22,619 bases of DNA from JBKBXU01 sp046313675 (GTDB lineage Bacteria > Bacteroidota > Bacteroidia > Cytophagales > Cytophagaceae), in NCBI GenBank assembly GCA_046313675.1, contig JBKBXU010000030.1, positions 1-22,619 on the forward strand, in the 5' to 3' direction. Shown here piece by piece: positions 6,848-15,198 of the stretch; positions within the stretch are counted from its first letter, which is position 1, and each line of letters starts with the position of its first letter. The position numbers and the translations under genes are program-made. The notes beneath the pieces were generated by a model. The model had not been told where the DNA came from and made no database searches. It saw nothing but the letters and a program-made list of their open reading frames with translations.

Positions 6848-8676
6848 TTCGGGAATTCTTTTTCAAGCCAGGCACTTAATACAATCAGCGCCCATAGTTC
6901 GGTAGAATAATCAGCACGGCTTCGCAGATGTGCCTGTAAAAGTTTATGGATGCTTGGATAATCAATATAGTCGTAAAGAATGTTATCTTTTTTTAAGATT
7001 TGATCGACCAGAAAGAAATTTTTCTTCTCTTTTATCCAGGAGCCTATAGGCAATCCAAAACCTTCCTTAGGCAAGTTCACTATTTGTTCACCGGATTTAT
7101 GCCGTAGCAGATCTTTCAGAATCCATTTTTTGCCATTTTTTAGAAGTGTTTCAGTCGATAAGGTTTCTGCAAACGTAATCAAGTCATTATCAAGAAAGGG
7201 AACTCTTGCTTCCAGAGACCTGGCCATGGTAAACTGGTCTGTGACTTTAAGCACATCATAAGGAAGATATTCTTTTCGGTCTCTTTCCAAGGCGTATAAT
7301 AACAGATTTTCTTTTTCGGTTTGAGGATTATGCGATAACTCTTTCTCAACAATTTTTCTAAATCCTGACATGGACATAAAATTGCTGAAAGTCTTGTAAG
7401 GGCTTGCATCTATATTGGTGAGAAATTTTTTGTATAGCCTGAAGCGCTTTCTAAGTGGATGATCAAATCCATCGGGAAGCAGACTGGAAAAATAAGAACC
7501 GGTTTTGATGCGGAGGTCTTTTTGATAGAAATATTTCTGATATAAAAGAAAAGCTTCGTGGCGGTTATATCCTGAAAAATACTCATCTGCTCCGGCTCCC
7601 GACATTACCACCTTTACGTGTCCTCTTGCTTTTTCTGAAAGGATGTAGGTAAGAAAGGCTGCGCTGTCTGCAACCGGCTGGTCCATGGCAGAATAAAATT
7701 CCGGAAGCATTTTCAGGCTATCAGAACCGATTTCGAGTAGGTGATGCTTCTGCCCGAATAATGTAGCAGCATTTTCAGAAGCTTTTTTTTCAGAGTTTGC
7801 AAAACTTTTATCCTTGCTTATACAAGAGATCGTGAATGCAGGCAATTCGTATCCGCCCTCCCGTGCATAGGATAATAATAAGGTTGAATCTATACCTCCA
7901 CTCAAAAAGATTCCACAATCTACGTGTTTTGGGTATTGACGTTGGAAGGCTTCTGCCAATAGGTTATTAGTCTTATTTAAAATTTGCTGATCACTGAAAT
8001 TTTTTGGTTCGGAAACACCGTTGTCAACAAATGGGTATTCTGTAAAACCGGATTCTGTTTGTTTTAAGTAATGGCCCGGCTTTAACTCCTGAATATCCGT
8101 AAAAAATGTTTTTCCCGGTTGTGCATACTTAAAGTTCAGATAATGATATATCTGCTCATGATTGAGAATTTTTTTTACCAATCCGGAAGAAAGAATACCT
8201 TTTGTCTCTGATGAAGCAATGAAAATCTCTTCATTTTCAAAAAAATAAAGCGGTTTAATTCCAAATCTGTCGCGAGCCATTAAGAATTCCCCCTTGCTTT
8301 TATCGTAGAAAGCAAAGGCAAACATTCCATTTATCTTAGTCAAGCCGGCTGATCCGGAATGCTTTAAAATGTTTAAAAGGACTTCGGTATCTGATTCGGT
8401 TGTATTTGTGTTTTCTGTCTGAATTTCAGTAGTATTATAAATCTCCCCATTATAAATCAAGGAGCATCCATCAATCGTAAACGGCTGATTTGACCGATCC
8501 TGAGGGTCTGATATTTTAAGGCGATTAGATCCCAGGTAAAGTTTTCCACCTTGGAAGGAGTGGGAGCTATAGCCCTGGTGATCCGGTCCTCTATGGATTG
8601 CGGAAGCAAGCATCTTCAGGATTACGCCTTCATCATACTTATTCTTTTTATCTACAAAAACATTTATGCCGCACAT
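6844..8676 (-). CDS. asnB: Glutamine-hydrolysing asparagine synthase
   Basis: A 610-residue two-domain enzyme. The class II glutamine amidotransferase domain starts MCGINVFVD with the nucleophile Cys2, followed by HRGPDHQG, YNGEIYN (75-81) and ARDRFGIKPLYF (134-145). The synthase domain holds the ATP pyrophosphatase loop FLSGGIDST (SGGIDS at 259-264) and later MSGAGADEYFSGYNRH and SLEARVPFLDNDL. It transfers ammonia from glutamine to an AMP-activated carboxylate. Such genes make asparagine, but paralogues in polysaccharide loci amidate sugars. The overlapping glycosyltransferase makes the second role possible. It follows the PLP enzyme by 17 bases. The family is certain; the acceptor is not. 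Confidence 0.92.
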   Translation of the reverse strand: MCGINVFVDKKNKYDEGVILKMLASAIHRGPDHQGYSSHSFQGGKLYLGSNRLKISDPQDRSNQPFTIDGCSLIYNGEIYNTTEIQTENTNTTESDTEVLLNILKHSGSAGLTKINGMFAFAFYDKSKGEFLMARDRFGIKPLYFFENEEIFIASSETKGILSSGLVKKILNHEQIYHYLNFKYAQPGKTFFTDIQELKPGHYLKQTESGFTEYPFVDNGVSEPKNFSDQQILNKTNNLLAEAFQRQYPKHVDCGIFLSGGIDSTLLLSYAREGGYELPAFTISCISKDKSFANSEKKASENAATLFGQKHHLLEIGSDSLKMLPEFYSAMDQPVADSAAFLTYILSEKARGHVKVVMSGAGADEYFSGYNRHEAFLLYQKYFYQKDLRIKTGSYFSSLLPDGFDHPLRKRFRLYKKFLTNIDASPYKTFSNFMSMSGFRKIVEKELSHNPQTEKENLLLYALERDRKEYLPYDVLKVTDQFTMARSLEARVPFLDNDLITFAETLSTETLLKNGKKWILKDLLRHKSGEQIVNLPKEGFGLPIGSWIKEKKNFFLVDQILKKDNILYDYIDYPSIHKLLQAHLRSRADYSTELWALIVLSAWLEKEFPK

Positions 8677-8693
8677 TCCTTAATGGCTTTAAA

Positions 8694-9611
8694 TTAGTTT
8701 CTGAGTTGGTTCATTTTTTCATTCATTCCGGCAATTCCCTGCAGCCCTCCTGTGTGGACAGCCACAATGCTCGATCCCGGTGCAAAATACGCTCTCTTAA
8801 TAAGATCAAATATACCATAAAACATCTTACCGGTATACACCGGATCGGTTTGCAAACCTGTTTCCTTATATAGTTGATCCATAAAATGAATCAGGTCGGA
8901 ATGTATTTTTCCATAACCTCCCCAGTGATAATTATGAAACACCTTATGACAGGAGGAACTTAGCCCAGCTTCTTTTAAGAGACCCTCAACCTGTTGTTCA
9001 ATATAACCCTCTTCTTTTAAAGCGGAAAATCCCAGTGCAGTTTTCCCTTCATAAAGGGCAGAACTAATGCCTGCCAGTGTTCCGCCGGTGCCACAGGGGC
9101 AGCATATATAATCAAATGGTATATTTATCTCGCCAACCAATTCAGCACAGCCTTTCAAAGCATATACGTTACTTCCTCCTTCTGGTAACAAGTAAAATTC
9201 ACCATAAGCCTCTCTAAGATAATCTAAGAGGTTTGAATCCGATTTTTTGCGGAACTCTTTCCGGCTTATGAAGTGCAATTTCATTCCACAAGACCGGGCA
9301 AACAAAAGGGTGGGATTTAGTTTTTCGGCAAACTCTTCTCCTCTTATTACCCCGATAGTTTCCATGCCTAAAATTTTACCTGCCGCAGCAAGGGAATAAA
9401 TATGATTTGAAAATGCTCCCCCAAAACTTAAAATCTTTTTTTTGCCGGAAGCATGAACTTGTTTAAGATTGTATTTTAGCTTTCGCCATTTATTGCCGGA
9501 AACTAAAGGGTGTAGTAGATCATCTCTTTTTACATGAAGAGTTATTTTTTTATCCCGCAAAACTTCGGTGTCAATTAATTCAAGAATGGATTTTTGCGCT
9601 TCGATCAGCAT
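8694..9611 (-). CDS. PLP-dependent ACC deaminase / D-cysteine desulfhydrase-like enzyme
   Basis: A 305-residue fold-type II PLP enzyme. The PLP lysine is K41 in VSGNKWRKL, followed by LSFGGAFSNHIYSLAAAG, which binds the substrate carboxylate, and by CCPCGTGGTLAGISS, the phosphate-binding loop. The order and length match the 1-aminocyclopropane-1-carboxylate deaminase/D-cysteine desulfhydrase family. Members degrade D-cysteine, ACC or related amino acids to a keto acid and ammonia; the sequence does not decide between them. It is the first gene of a minus-strand trio with asparagine synthase (17-base gap) and the GT4 transferase. It diverges from rluD across 113 bases. I found no clear promoter in that gap. 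Confidence 0.88.
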   Translation of the reverse strand: MLIEAQKSILELIDTEVLRDKKITLHVKRDDLLHPLVSGNKWRKLKYNLKQVHASGKKKILSFGGAFSNHIYSLAAAGKILGMETIGVIRGEEFAEKLNPTLLFARSCGMKLHFISRKEFRKKSDSNLLDYLREAYGEFYLLPEGGSNVYALKGCAELVGEINIPFDYICCPCGTGGTLAGISSALYEGKTALGFSALKEEGYIEQQVEGLLKEAGLSSSCHKVFHNYHWGGYGKIHSDLIHFMDQLYKETGLQTDPVYTGKMFYGIFDLIKRAYFAPGSSIVAVHTGGLQGIAGMNEKMNQLRN

Positions 9612-9724
9612 TTTTGTATTTTACATAAGTGATTTTTACTGGAAATGTTTTTAACCGGAGGTTAGGTTCATTTCAAAAATCAAAGTTAAATTGCAATAAT
9701 AAATCTGAGCAAACAAGAATTTTT

Positions 9725-10756
9725 ATGTCTGAAGAGCTGGAAAATGAATTTCCTGAAGATAGTGATCTTTATGAACATTATCGCATAGAGGTTGATAAAG
9801 GACAGACGCTTTTAAGAATTGATAAATTCTTGATGGACAGGATACCCAATGCGACCCGGAATAAAATACAAAATGCTATTCGGGCAGAGGCTGTATTGGT
9901 CAATCAGAAAGTGATTAAGCCAAATTACAAAGTTAAGCCTTGCGACATTATAACCATATCCCTCCCGGAACCACCTCGTACAGATGTCGTAGTGCCGGAA
10001 GATATTCCTCTGAATATTGTCTATGAGGACAATGAATTACTCATTGTTAATAAGGCTGCAGGTATGGTTGTGCATCCGGCATATCAAAACTGGACAGGGA
10101 CTTTGGTAAATGCATTGGCATACCATTTTGAGAACCTGCCAAATACACAGAATGGAGAAGGTCGTCCCGGGCTGGTACACCGGATAGATAAAGATACTTC
10201 GGGTCTTTTGGTTATAGCAAAGACGGAACTGGCCATGGCTTTTCTTGCCAAGCAATTTTTCCATCATACAATAGAGCGAACCTATTATGCCCTTGTTTGG
10301 GGTGTTCCTGATAATTCCAAAGGCACCATCACCGGGCATGTGGGACGTAGTCCGAAGGATAGAAGGGTTATGACAGTATACCCTGAGGGAGATTATGGCA
10401 AACATGCCGTTACGCATTATGAAGTTGTTAAAACATTCCGATATGTTTCTTTGATTAAATGTAATCTTGAAACAGGCAGGACACATCAGATCAGAGCGCA
10501 TATGCAGTACCTTGGCCATCCTCTTTTTAACGATGCAATGTATGGTGGCGATAAAGTGTTAAAGGGTACTACCTTCACAAAATATAAACAGTTTGTAGAT
10601 AATTGCTTTAAATTAATCCCAAGGCAGGCTTTACATGCCCATACACTCGGTTTTGTTCACCCAGCTTCAAAAGAATTAGTAAAATTTGAAGCAGCTTGGC
10701 CAAAAGATTTTACCGACGTTATTGAGAAATGGGAAAAGTACGTGGAATATGAATAA
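9725..10756 (+). CDS. rluD: 23S rRNA pseudouridine synthase, RluA/RluD family
   Basis: From the ATG at 9725 the product has 343 residues. An S4 RNA-binding domain covers about 28-80 (LLRIDKFLMDRIPNATRNKI). The synthase domain has IVNKAAGMVVHP, then the catalytic loop LVHRIDKDTSGLLVIAKT with Asp155, and RTHQIRAHMQYLGHPLFND. It isomerises uridines in 23S rRNA, probably in helix 69 as RluD does, but other RluA-family sites are possible. The open frame extends upstream to an ATG at 9629; I prefer 9725 because MSEELENEFP followed by YEHYRIEVDKG matches the usual family start and the extra 32 residues look like untranslated leader. The next gene follows after 54 bases. Confidence 0.92.
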   Translation: MSEELENEFPEDSDLYEHYRIEVDKGQTLLRIDKFLMDRIPNATRNKIQNAIRAEAVLVNQKVIKPNYKVKPCDIITISLPEPPRTDVVVPEDIPLNIVYEDNELLIVNKAAGMVVHPAYQNWTGTLVNALAYHFENLPNTQNGEGRPGLVHRIDKDTSGLLVIAKTELAMAFLAKQFFHHTIERTYYALVWGVPDNSKGTITGHVGRSPKDRRVMTVYPEGDYGKHAVTHYEVVKTFRYVSLIKCNLETGRTHQIRAHMQYLGHPLFNDAMYGGDKVLKGTTFTKYKQFVDNCFKLIPRQALHAHTLGFVHPASKELVKFEAAWPKDFTDVIEKWEKYVEYE

Positions 10757-10810
10757 TCAGAGAACATAGGTGAGGGTTTCAGGTTATTTCTAAGGAAGAA
10801 ATAATAGAAG

Positions 10811-11311
10811 ATGAAAAGACTTTTACCTGTTCTGATAAGCGTAGTTTTTTTGTGCTCATTTGGTAATGAGGCAGTGAAATTAAAAAGAATAAAGGAAGAC
10901 AATTTGCCTGCGCCCATGGCGGAGCATCTTGAGCGGTTTTGTTCTGCAAAAAACTATGCCCGGTACTACTATTCAGGAGATGATCGGGATAAGAATAAAC
11001 CAGTGTATATCGCCAGGCTAAAATGTGATGGCAATAAGTTCATTATTACCTATAAAAATGACGGTAGCCCTATCATGGCTGAAATGCCCTTAAAGCTTAA
11101 TGAGCTCCCTGCAGCGGTTTTTTATAACCTGGAAAACGACCTCAAACGTTCGGTTAAGGATTTTAAAATTAAAGAAATTACCGAGGTAAGCATCCATCAC
11201 CTGTATAAATATAGGTTCCTGATAAAAGATGTTACTAAAGGTGAAAGAGTGTTTTATACTGTATATGCTGATTCTTCCGGCAACATTCGGGATATTATTC
11301 TAATAAAATAA
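10811..11311 (+). CDS. Small secreted protein of unknown function
   Basis: I do not recognise a named family. The 166-residue product has a Sec signal peptide (MKRLLPVLISVVFLCSFG, probably cut near residue 19) and a mature domain of about 145 residues rich in lysine and beta-strand pattern, for example KPVYIARLKCDGNKFIITYK and KGERVFYTVYADSSGNIRDI. The mix of a LPAAVFYNLENDLK helix between strands recalls PepSY-like periplasmic domains, but this is only an impression. It follows rluD by 54 bases on the same strand and is followed by a strong hairpin. It is probably periplasmic or outer-membrane associated. Confidence 0.72.
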   Translation: MKRLLPVLISVVFLCSFGNEAVKLKRIKEDNLPAPMAEHLERFCSAKNYARYYYSGDDRDKNKPVYIARLKCDGNKFIITYKNDGSPIMAEMPLKLNELPAAVFYNLENDLKRSVKDFKIKEITEVSIHHLYKYRFLIKDVTKGERVFYTVYADSSGNIRDIILIK

Positions 11312-11317
11312 AAAGGA

Positions 11318-11349
11318 AACCCTGGAAGGGCATAAACCCTTCCAGGGTT
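11318..11349. terminator. Strong 13-bp hairpin terminator between convergent genes
   Basis: AACCCTGGAAGGG (11318-11330) and CCCTTCCAGGGTT (11337-11349) are perfect inverted repeats with a CATAAA loop. On the minus strand the stem is followed by TCCTTTTTATTTTATT, a good U-rich tail, so it should terminate the DUF2945 gene ending at 11365. On the plus strand the stem follows the 10811 gene by six bases but no T tract follows. Confidence 0.85.
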
Positions 11350-11364
11350 GGTGTTCTCCGGTAT

Positions 11365-11559
11365 TTATACTAATACCTCAATTTCGTCATCCATTTTCAT
11401 AATGGTTCTGCCATCCTCCTGCTTTATCAGGAAAGCTTTCCTGATTCCATTTTCCCTGCGAGGTGATTTGGTAGCTTTTCTGTAGGCCAGTTCGATCCTT
11501 CCCTGAGTATATTCCTCCCCCTTCTTCCATCTAACAAGTGTTCCTTTGCCTATACGCAT
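11365..11559 (-). CDS. DUF2945 / hypervirulence-associated Tudor-domain protein
   Basis: A 64-residue single-domain protein. Its pattern IGKGTLVRWKKG, then YTQGRIELAY, AFLIKQEDGRTIMK and DDEIEVL matches the DUF2945 family (PF11160, 'hypervirulence associated protein, Tudor domain'), a small SH3/Tudor-like barrel. The family is widespread in bacteria and fungi, and its biochemical role is not established. It follows mazG on the same strand after 101 bases and ends at a strong hairpin terminator. The 101-base leader contains two nested inverted repeats, noted separately. The ATG start gives the normal family N-terminus. No signal peptide is present, so it is cytoplasmic. Confidence 0.8.
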   Translation of the reverse strand: MRIGKGTLVRWKKGEEYTQGRIELAYRKATKSPRRENGIRKAFLIKQEDGRTIMKMDDEIEVLV

Positions 11560-11561
11560 AT

Positions 11562-11629
11562 TTCCTAAAATTTGATTAATAATTTTAAACAGTTCATCAT
11601 ATAATAATTTAACTGTCGGTTTTTAGGAA
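11562..11629. repeat. Nested inverted repeats in the mazG-DUF2945 intergenic region
   Basis: Outer arms TTCCTAAAA (11562-11570) and TTTTAGGAA (11621-11629) enclose inner arms ACAGTT (11589-11594) and AACTGT (11611-11616). A transcript through the gap could fold into an interrupted stem ending close to the DUF2945 start codon. The arms are AT-rich, so chance is possible. Confidence 0.35.
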
Positions 11630-11660
11630 GGTTTAAAAAATTTGTATAGAAAAAGAAAAA

Positions 11661-12485
11661 TTATTTCTCCTGTTCCTTTGCTTTATTCCAGTAGGAGTCC
11701 ATTTCTACAAGAGACATGGAGTGTAAATCTTTTCCTTCTTTTCTGCATTCGTCTTCCATAAAAGTAAATCTTTTTATAAATTTCTTGTTGGTTTTTTCAA
11801 GTGCATCCTCTGGGTTGATATCCAAAAACCTTGCATAATTTATGAGTGAAAAAAGCAGGTCTCCAAATTCCTTTTCCGCCTTAGATTTATCGAATTCCTT
11901 ATTTTCTGTTATATTAAATTCCTGTTTAAATTCCTCCATTTCCTCTTCTACTTTTTCCCATACCTGAGATTTATGATCCCAGTCAAAGCCGCAGCCCCTT
12001 GCTTTTTCCTGAATTCTCATAGCTTTTACCAGAGCCGGAAGTGAGGATGGAACGCCTCCTAATGCAGATTTTTTACCAGTCCCTTCTTTTGCCTTAATCT
12101 GTTCCCAGTTTTTTTTAACCGCTTCTTCATCATCGGCTTTTACATCTCCATAAATATGCGGGTGTCGGACTATAAGTTTCTCGCATACAGAGTTTAAGAC
12201 ATCTGCCATGTCAAAGCGTGCTGTTTCAGATGCAATTCGCGCATAAAAAACAATGTGCAATAAGATGTCTCCCAATTCCTTTTTGATTTCTTCATAGTCA
12301 TCTTCAAGTATTGCATCACATAGTTCATAGGTTTCCTCAATGGTTAAATACCTCAAGGATTGAATCGTTTGCTTTTTATCCCAGGGACAACCCTCTCTGA
12401 GTTCGTCCATTATTGTTAACAGACGATCAAAGGCCACCAGCTTGTCAGTTCTTCGGCTATCGTGCTGATTATAATTTATATTCAT
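11661..12485 (-). CDS. mazG: Nucleoside triphosphate pyrophosphohydrolase MazG
   Basis: A 274-residue all-alpha enzyme that hydrolyses NTPs and dNTPs to monophosphates and pyrophosphate. It has the usual two MazG domains. The first (about 20-125) begins LLTIMDELREGCPWDKKQT and carries the metal-binding residues in IEETYELCDAI (E50, E51, E54) and KKELGDILLHIVF (E70, D73). The second (about 165-262) repeats the pattern with EKVEEEMEEFKQE and EKEFGDLLFSLINYAR. The length is normal. It is the housekeeping form, not the toxin-linked single-domain form. It diverges from the phosphohexomutase gene across 194 AT-rich bases and precedes the DUF2945 gene. Confidence 0.94.
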   Translation of the reverse strand: MNINYNQHDSRRTDKLVAFDRLLTIMDELREGCPWDKKQTIQSLRYLTIEETYELCDAILEDDYEEIKKELGDILLHIVFYARIASETARFDMADVLNSVCEKLIVRHPHIYGDVKADDEEAVKKNWEQIKAKEGTGKKSALGGVPSSLPALVKAMRIQEKARGCGFDWDHKSQVWEKVEEEMEEFKQEFNITENKEFDKSKAEKEFGDLLFSLINYARFLDINPEDALEKTNKKFIKRFTFMEDECRKEGKDLHSMSLVEMDSYWNKAKEQEK

Positions 12486-12679
12486 TGAAAGTGGGTTAAA
12501 TGTTGAAACTTATATTGTAACTTTACCTTGTAAATTTTTTTAAATAATGTGACCTTTGCGACATAAGCACATTAATTTTTTTCTGTAAATATAAATTATA
12601 AAAATTCGTTCTGTAAAAGAAAATAACTTATTACAGGGTTATCTATTAAATAATTTTCAGCTATTTAAATTATACGAGT

Positions 12680-14071
12680 GTGACATTGATCAAATCGATT
12701 TCCGGTATTAGAGGAACAATAGGAGGTAAAGCCGGAGAGTCTCTTTCTCCATTGGATGTGGTGAAATTTACTTCGGCTTATGCAAGCTGGCTTAAGTCAG
12801 AAACTGATCTTGATAAAATTGTTATTGGGAGAGACGCCAGAGTTTCTGGTGAAATGGTAAGCAAACTTGTTGCGGCTACTTTACAATCCATGGGGTTTGA
12901 TGTGGTTGATATTGGTCTGTCAACTACACCTACCGTTGAAATAGCCGTATCTATGGAAAAAGCGGCAGGTGGCATAATTGTTACAGCAAGTCATAATCCT
13001 TTTCAATGGAATGCCCTTAAGCTATTAAATAGTAAAGGAGAATTTATCTCGGATAAAGATGGAAAGAAAATTCTATCGATAGCAGAAAAGGAAGAGGTGG
13101 AGTTTGCCGAAGCAAAAAACATTGGTTCTTATATTAAAGAGAAAAGTTATATACAGAAACATATTGATGAGATTCTTAAGCTTCCTTTGGTAAAAAAAGA
13201 AAGCATAGAGAGTCGAAATTTTAAAATTGTCATTGATTGCGTTAACTCCACCGGAGGTATTGCTGTTCCAATGTTATTGGAAGCGCTTGGGGTAAAGAAT
13301 GTCACATGTTTATATTGTGAACCTACCGGCCATTTTCCACATAACCCGGAGCCCTTGCCAGAAAATCTGACTCATATATCCAATGAAGTAGCAAAAGGAA
13401 ATTTTGACCTTGGAATAGTAGTTGACCCGGATGTTGACAGGCTGTGTTTTGTAAATGAGGATGGCAGTATGTTCGGAGAGGAATACACTTTAGTGGCCAT
13501 AGCTGATTATGTTATAAAAAATAATCCTGGAAATACAGTTTCAAATCTAAGCAGTACAAGAGCTCTTAAAGATGTAACAGAGAAAGCCGGCTCGCAATAT
13601 TTTGCTTCTGCTGTAGGTGAGGTTAATGTTGTGGAGGAGATGAAGAAGAACAAGGCAGTCATTGGAGGAGAAGGTAACGGAGGAGTAATTTACCCGGAAT
13701 TGCATTACGGACGCGATGCTTTGGTGGGGATTGCCCTATTTCTTTCTCATTTGGCAGAGTTTGGGAAGTCAATTTCCATGTTAAGGTCTAAATATCCTTC
13801 ATATCATATTTCAAAAAATAAAATAGAACTTACTCCTGACATACAGGTAGATCAGGTGCTTGATGGCATTAAGGCAAAATATAGCAAACAACCTATAAAT
13901 CTGATTGATGGAGTGAGAATAGATTTTGATACGGAGTGGGTTCATTTACGAAAATCCAATACAGAACCTATTATTCGTATATACTCTGAATCAGAAAGTT
14001 CGGCTACTGCTGAACATCTTGCAAATAAAATTATTTCTGATATAAAGGAAATAATATCCGTTAAATCCTGA
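12680..14071 (+). CDS. glmM: Phosphohexomutase, GlmM-type (phosphoglucosamine mutase)
   Basis: A 463-residue alpha-D-phosphohexomutase. Four signature loops are present: the phosphoserine loop VTASHNPFQWNA (Ser104), the magnesium loop DPDVDR (249-254), the sugar loop GEGNGGV (330-336) and the phosphate-binding RKSNTEPIIRIYSES (424-438). GlmM makes glucosamine-1-phosphate for UDP-GlcNAc, peptidoglycan and LPS; a phosphomannomutase/phosphoglucomutase role is the main alternative. The start is GTG at 12680, giving the normal MTLIKSISGIRGT start with no better ATG upstream. Its TGA overlaps the ATG of the cysteine desulfurase gene in TGATG, so the two are translationally coupled. I saw no clear promoter in the 194-base gap. 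Confidence 0.9.
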   Translation: MTLIKSISGIRGTIGGKAGESLSPLDVVKFTSAYASWLKSETDLDKIVIGRDARVSGEMVSKLVAATLQSMGFDVVDIGLSTTPTVEIAVSMEKAAGGIIVTASHNPFQWNALKLLNSKGEFISDKDGKKILSIAEKEEVEFAEAKNIGSYIKEKSYIQKHIDEILKLPLVKKESIESRNFKIVIDCVNSTGGIAVPMLLEALGVKNVTCLYCEPTGHFPHNPEPLPENLTHISNEVAKGNFDLGIVVDPDVDRLCFVNEDGSMFGEEYTLVAIADYVIKNNPGNTVSNLSSTRALKDVTEKAGSQYFASAVGEVNVVEEMKKNKAVIGGEGNGGVIYPELHYGRDALVGIALFLSHLAEFGKSISMLRSKYPSYHISKNKIELTPDIQVDQVLDGIKAKYSKQPINLIDGVRIDFDTEWVHLRKSNTEPIIRIYSESESSATAEHLANKIISDIKEIISVKS

Positions 14072-15198
14072 TGAAGGTATACCTGGACAATGCAGCAACT
14101 ACGCCTCTTGATAAGGAGGTTTTGGAAACCATGCTTCCGTATATGCAGGAGCATTTTGGTAATCCTTCGTCCATACACAGTCATGGAAGAACAACACGTG
14201 CTGCCATTGAGAAAGCCAGAAAGATCATTGCCGGTTTGCTAAACACCTCTCCGGCAGAAATTTTCTTCACATCGGGTGGAACAGAGGCTGATAATACGGC
14301 TATAAAATGCAGCATCCGGGAACATGGTATTAAGCATGCCATTACAACACCTATAGAACATCATGCAGTTTTGCATACACTGGAAGACCTGGAAAAACAT
14401 GGTGAGATTAAGTTGCATATGGTAGAGCTTGATTCCAAAGGCCATATTAATTATGAAAACCTTGAGCAGTTGATAAGCCGGCATTCTGGTTCTTTGGTTT
14501 CCATAATGCATGCCAATAATGAAATAGCAAACATTAATGATATTGAAAGAATAGGGGAAATTTGCCAACAGTACAATGCCTTATTTCATACCGATACGGT
14601 TCAGACGATGGGGCATTATAAGCATGATCTTCAACAATTGAAAGTAAATTTTATCGTAGGATCCGCTCATAAATTTCATGGCCCCAAAGGAACAGGCTTT
14701 CTTTATGTAAATGGGAATAGAAAAATATGTCCGTTGATATTTGGAGGGGCTCAGGAAAGAAATATGCGGGGTGGTACTGAAAATGTGTATGGTATAATCG
14801 GTATGGCCAAGGCCCTGGAGATTGCCTATGCGGATATGGATAAGCATAAGGCACATATTGTGGGATTGAAAGACCGTATGGCAGGGCAAATACGTGAGAA
14901 AATTTCGGGTGTAGAGTTTAACGGTGACAGTTTGAGTGATGACAGTCTGTATACGGTTCTGAATGTGAGCCTCCCTGAGTCGGATGATAATGAAATGTTG
15001 CTTTTTAACCTGGATATCAATAATATATGTGCCTCAGGTGGCAGCGCCTGTTCAAGTGGTACAGACATCGGATCGCATGTTCTGAAACATTTACAAGTTG
15101 TTCCTTCCCGTGGACATGTTCGTTTTTCCTTTAGTCGCTTTAATACGGAGGAGGAGGTTGATTATGTAGTGAGTAAACTGGTTGAGATTTTTAGCTAA
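14071..15198 (+). CDS. Cysteine desulfurase, NifS/IscS type
   Basis: A 375-residue fold-type I PLP enzyme that takes sulfur from cysteine as a persulfide for Fe-S clusters or tRNA thiolation. It starts MKVYLDNAATTPLD. Visible residues are His98 in PIEHHAVLHTLE, the HTDTVQTMG loop, the PLP lysine K201 in GSAHKFHGPKGTG, and the persulfide cysteine C327 in ASGGSACSSGT. The HKFHGPKG form and the short active-site loop place it in the NifS/IscS class rather than SufS. It overlaps the phosphohexomutase stop by one base and overlaps the convergent helical-bundle gene by eight bases. No scaffold gene (iscU) is next to it, so a tRNA-thiolation role is possible. Confidence 0.92.
   Translation: MKVYLDNAATTPLDKEVLETMLPYMQEHFGNPSSIHSHGRTTRAAIEKARKIIAGLLNTSPAEIFFTSGGTEADNTAIKCSIREHGIKHAITTPIEHHAVLHTLEDLEKHGEIKLHMVELDSKGHINYENLEQLISRHSGSLVSIMHANNEIANINDIERIGEICQQYNALFHTDTVQTMGHYKHDLQQLKVNFIVGSAHKFHGPKGTGFLYVNGNRKICPLIFGGAQERNMRGGTENVYGIIGMAKALEIAYADMDKHKAHIVGLKDRMAGQIREKISGVEFNGDSLSDDSLYTVLNVSLPESDDNEMLLFNLDINNICASGGSACSSGTDIGSHVLKHLQVVPSRGHVRFSFSRFNTEEEVDYVVSKLVEIFS

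Noticed and set aside
9629..9724. N-terminal extension of the pseudouridine synthase from an upstream ATG
   Set aside because: The extra 32 residues do not resemble the family and the internal ATG at 9725 gives the typical N-terminus.
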